64,000 nt of DNA from Argopecten irradians. Its lineage: Eukaryota; Mollusca; Bivalvia; Pectinida; Pectinidae. Numbering within the stretch: the first letter of the stretch is position 1; the number at the start of each line of letters is the position of its first letter. The notes beneath the pieces are model-generated. The model was given only the letters and a program-made list of their open reading frames with translations, did no database searches and was not told the origin of the DNA. This document shows, piece by piece, positions 62,700-64,000 of this stretch. The stretch spans positions 30,870,980 through 30,934,979 of the forward strand of contig NC_091144.1 in NCBI RefSeq assembly GCF_041381155.1. Reading direction: 5' to 3'. The translations under genes and the position numbers were made by a program.

Positions 62700-63290
62700 A
62701 AAATTTACAAATCAATACATTATGTAAAGATTGTTTTTCATTCTTGTTACACCAATTCACAATGTCCCTTTACTACGGCTCATACACAAGTGCAACTTAA
62801 TGTCCGGAAAATATGGTAAATTTTTCATCCCTGAATTTCACTGCAGTAAAGTATTATAGAATGAAAGAAAAAAAAACTATAATGCGTTCCTATAAGTACC
62901 ACTATTCCTCAGACAAATCATTATCAATTGATATTTTGAGTACTCTCCTTTCCTTAACTATATATACACTTTATTCATTATACATTGATTGCATATTACT
63001 TATTTCTTATACAAATCACTTCCGATAACCCTCGTGTAAATACATAATGGAACTGAAAGTGGAAGGAACATGGAGTGCCAAGAGAAATCCCACATGGTCG
63101 GGCCCCCCAGATGGACAGGTGAAAGGTGAGTGACATAACCACTACATCAACCGATCACCTACCATTTCCCTCCCCTCCCTAGGAAGGTAATGAAACTTTC
63201 TCATCATTCACAGATAATTTAAAGGTAGTTGACCTCATTTTAAGTATAAAATCCTGTGGAGAGTCAATGATATGGCTCCAAAATCTTGAT
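62700..63290. other. Spacer with a SINE remnant
   Basis: At about 63055-63170 the minus strand has TTGATGTAGTGGTTATGTCA and a tail with TTTCTCTTGGCACTCCATG, a degenerate copy of the tRNA-SINE type seen at 52730-52890. No CHID1 exon is recognised here. Confidence 0.5.
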
Positions 63291-63294
63291 GATT

Positions 63295-64000
63295 ATGAAA
63301 TCATTATAACATATCTATCTCAATCCTTGTATTTTACCTTAATTGTGTCAAGTATAACTTATCTATCTCAATCCTTGTATTGTACATTAATTGTGTCAAG
63401 TATAACTTATCTATCTCAATCCTTGTATTGTACATTAATTGTGTCAAGTATAACTTATCTATCTCAATCCTTGTATTGTATATTAATTGTGTCAAGTATA
63501 AACTTATCTATCTCAATCCTTGTATTGTACCTTAATCCTGTCGAGTATAACTTATCTATCTCAATCCTTGTATTGTATATTAATCCTGTCGAGTATAACT
63601 TATCTATCTCAATCCTTGTATTGTATATTAATCCTGTCGAGTATAACTTATCTATCTAAATCCTTGTATTCTATATTAATTGTGTAGAGTATAACATATC
63701 TATCTCAATCCTTGTACTTTACCTTAATCCTGTCGAGTATAACTTATCTATCTCAATCATTGTATTGTATATTACTCGTGTCAAGTATAACTTATCTATC
63801 TCAATCCTTGTATTGTATATTAATGTGTATATTAATCGTGTCGAGTATAACTTATCTATCTCAATCCTTGTATTGTACCTTAATCCTGTCGAGTATAACT
63901 TATCTATCTCAATCCTTGTATTGTATATTACTCGTGTCAAGTATAACTTATCTATCTCAATCCTTGTATTGTATATTAATTGTGTCGAGTATAACTTATC
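63295..64000. repeat. 48-bp minisatellite array, runs off the window end
   Basis: Unit of 48 bp: CTTATCTATCTCAATCCTTG then TATTGTATATTAATCCTGTC then GAGTATAA, at least 14 units. Because 48 is a multiple of 3, long repetitive open frames appear on both strands; they are by-products. Confidence 0.95.

Noticed and set aside
63267-63940. Repetitive open frames on both strands
   Set aside because: By-products of the 48-bp array, also divisible by 3; no start context or protein family.
1-64000. LTR, Polinton or other virus-derived elements
   Set aside because: I saw no polymerase, integrase, capsid or envelope-like coding stretch and no paired LTRs anywhere in the window.

Overview
The window looks like nuclear DNA of a bivalve mollusc, possibly a scallop-type genome. 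The evidence is AT-rich sequence, short exons with GT-AG introns and animal proteins typical of invertebrates. It also has tRNA-derived SINEs with bivalve-style bodies, several molluscan-type MITEs, and a very heavy load of minisatellites. I see no bacterial, organellar or viral genes, and no LTR, Polinton or LINE coding sequence.

Layout. 1-29.9 kb: 5' part of a SORL1 (SorLA)-like sorting-receptor gene on the minus strand. Its first coding exon is at 29541-29867 and a probable Vps10p exon is at 12178-12242. This stretch is full of tandem arrays with unrelated units (34, 24, 168, 72, 22, 55 and 50 bp), at least three of them inside the SORL1-like intron. 30-39 kb: no recognisable gene; foldback elements and a 28-bp array. 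39.1-42.4 kb: a complete five-exon secreted lipocalin of the apolipoprotein D type, plus strand. 43.4-46.1 kb: degenerate G/C-rich repeat DNA carrying a 155-bp tandem array. 46.2-48.3 kb: a complete four-exon VCPKMT (METTL21D)-like lysine methyltransferase, minus strand. 48.6-55.4 kb: a complete RDM1-like (RAD52 motif) gene, plus strand, divergent from VCPKMT across a 273-bp shared promoter interval. 58.4-62.7 kb: the 3' six exons of CHID1 (chitinase domain-containing protein 1), minus strand; its 5' exons are not visible and probably lie past the window. 63.3-64 kb: a 48-bp array running off the end.

The genes do not form a pathway. They are ordinary host genes for receptor sorting, lipid-type ligand binding, chaperone/VCP methylation, DNA-repair RNA/DNA binding and lysosomal or secreted GH18-like function. 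The most interesting material is structural: a 60-bp array that repeats the splice acceptor of an RDM1 exon in frame; a near-identical duplicated RDM1 exon with a transposon-like element at the junction; a 55-bp satellite built from the B-box half of a tRNA-derived SINE; a TTAA-flanked MITE with a perfect central palindrome; and the number of independent minisatellite families, about 15 kb in 64 kb. A few single-base oddities at homopolymers in gene exons suggest residual assembly errors.
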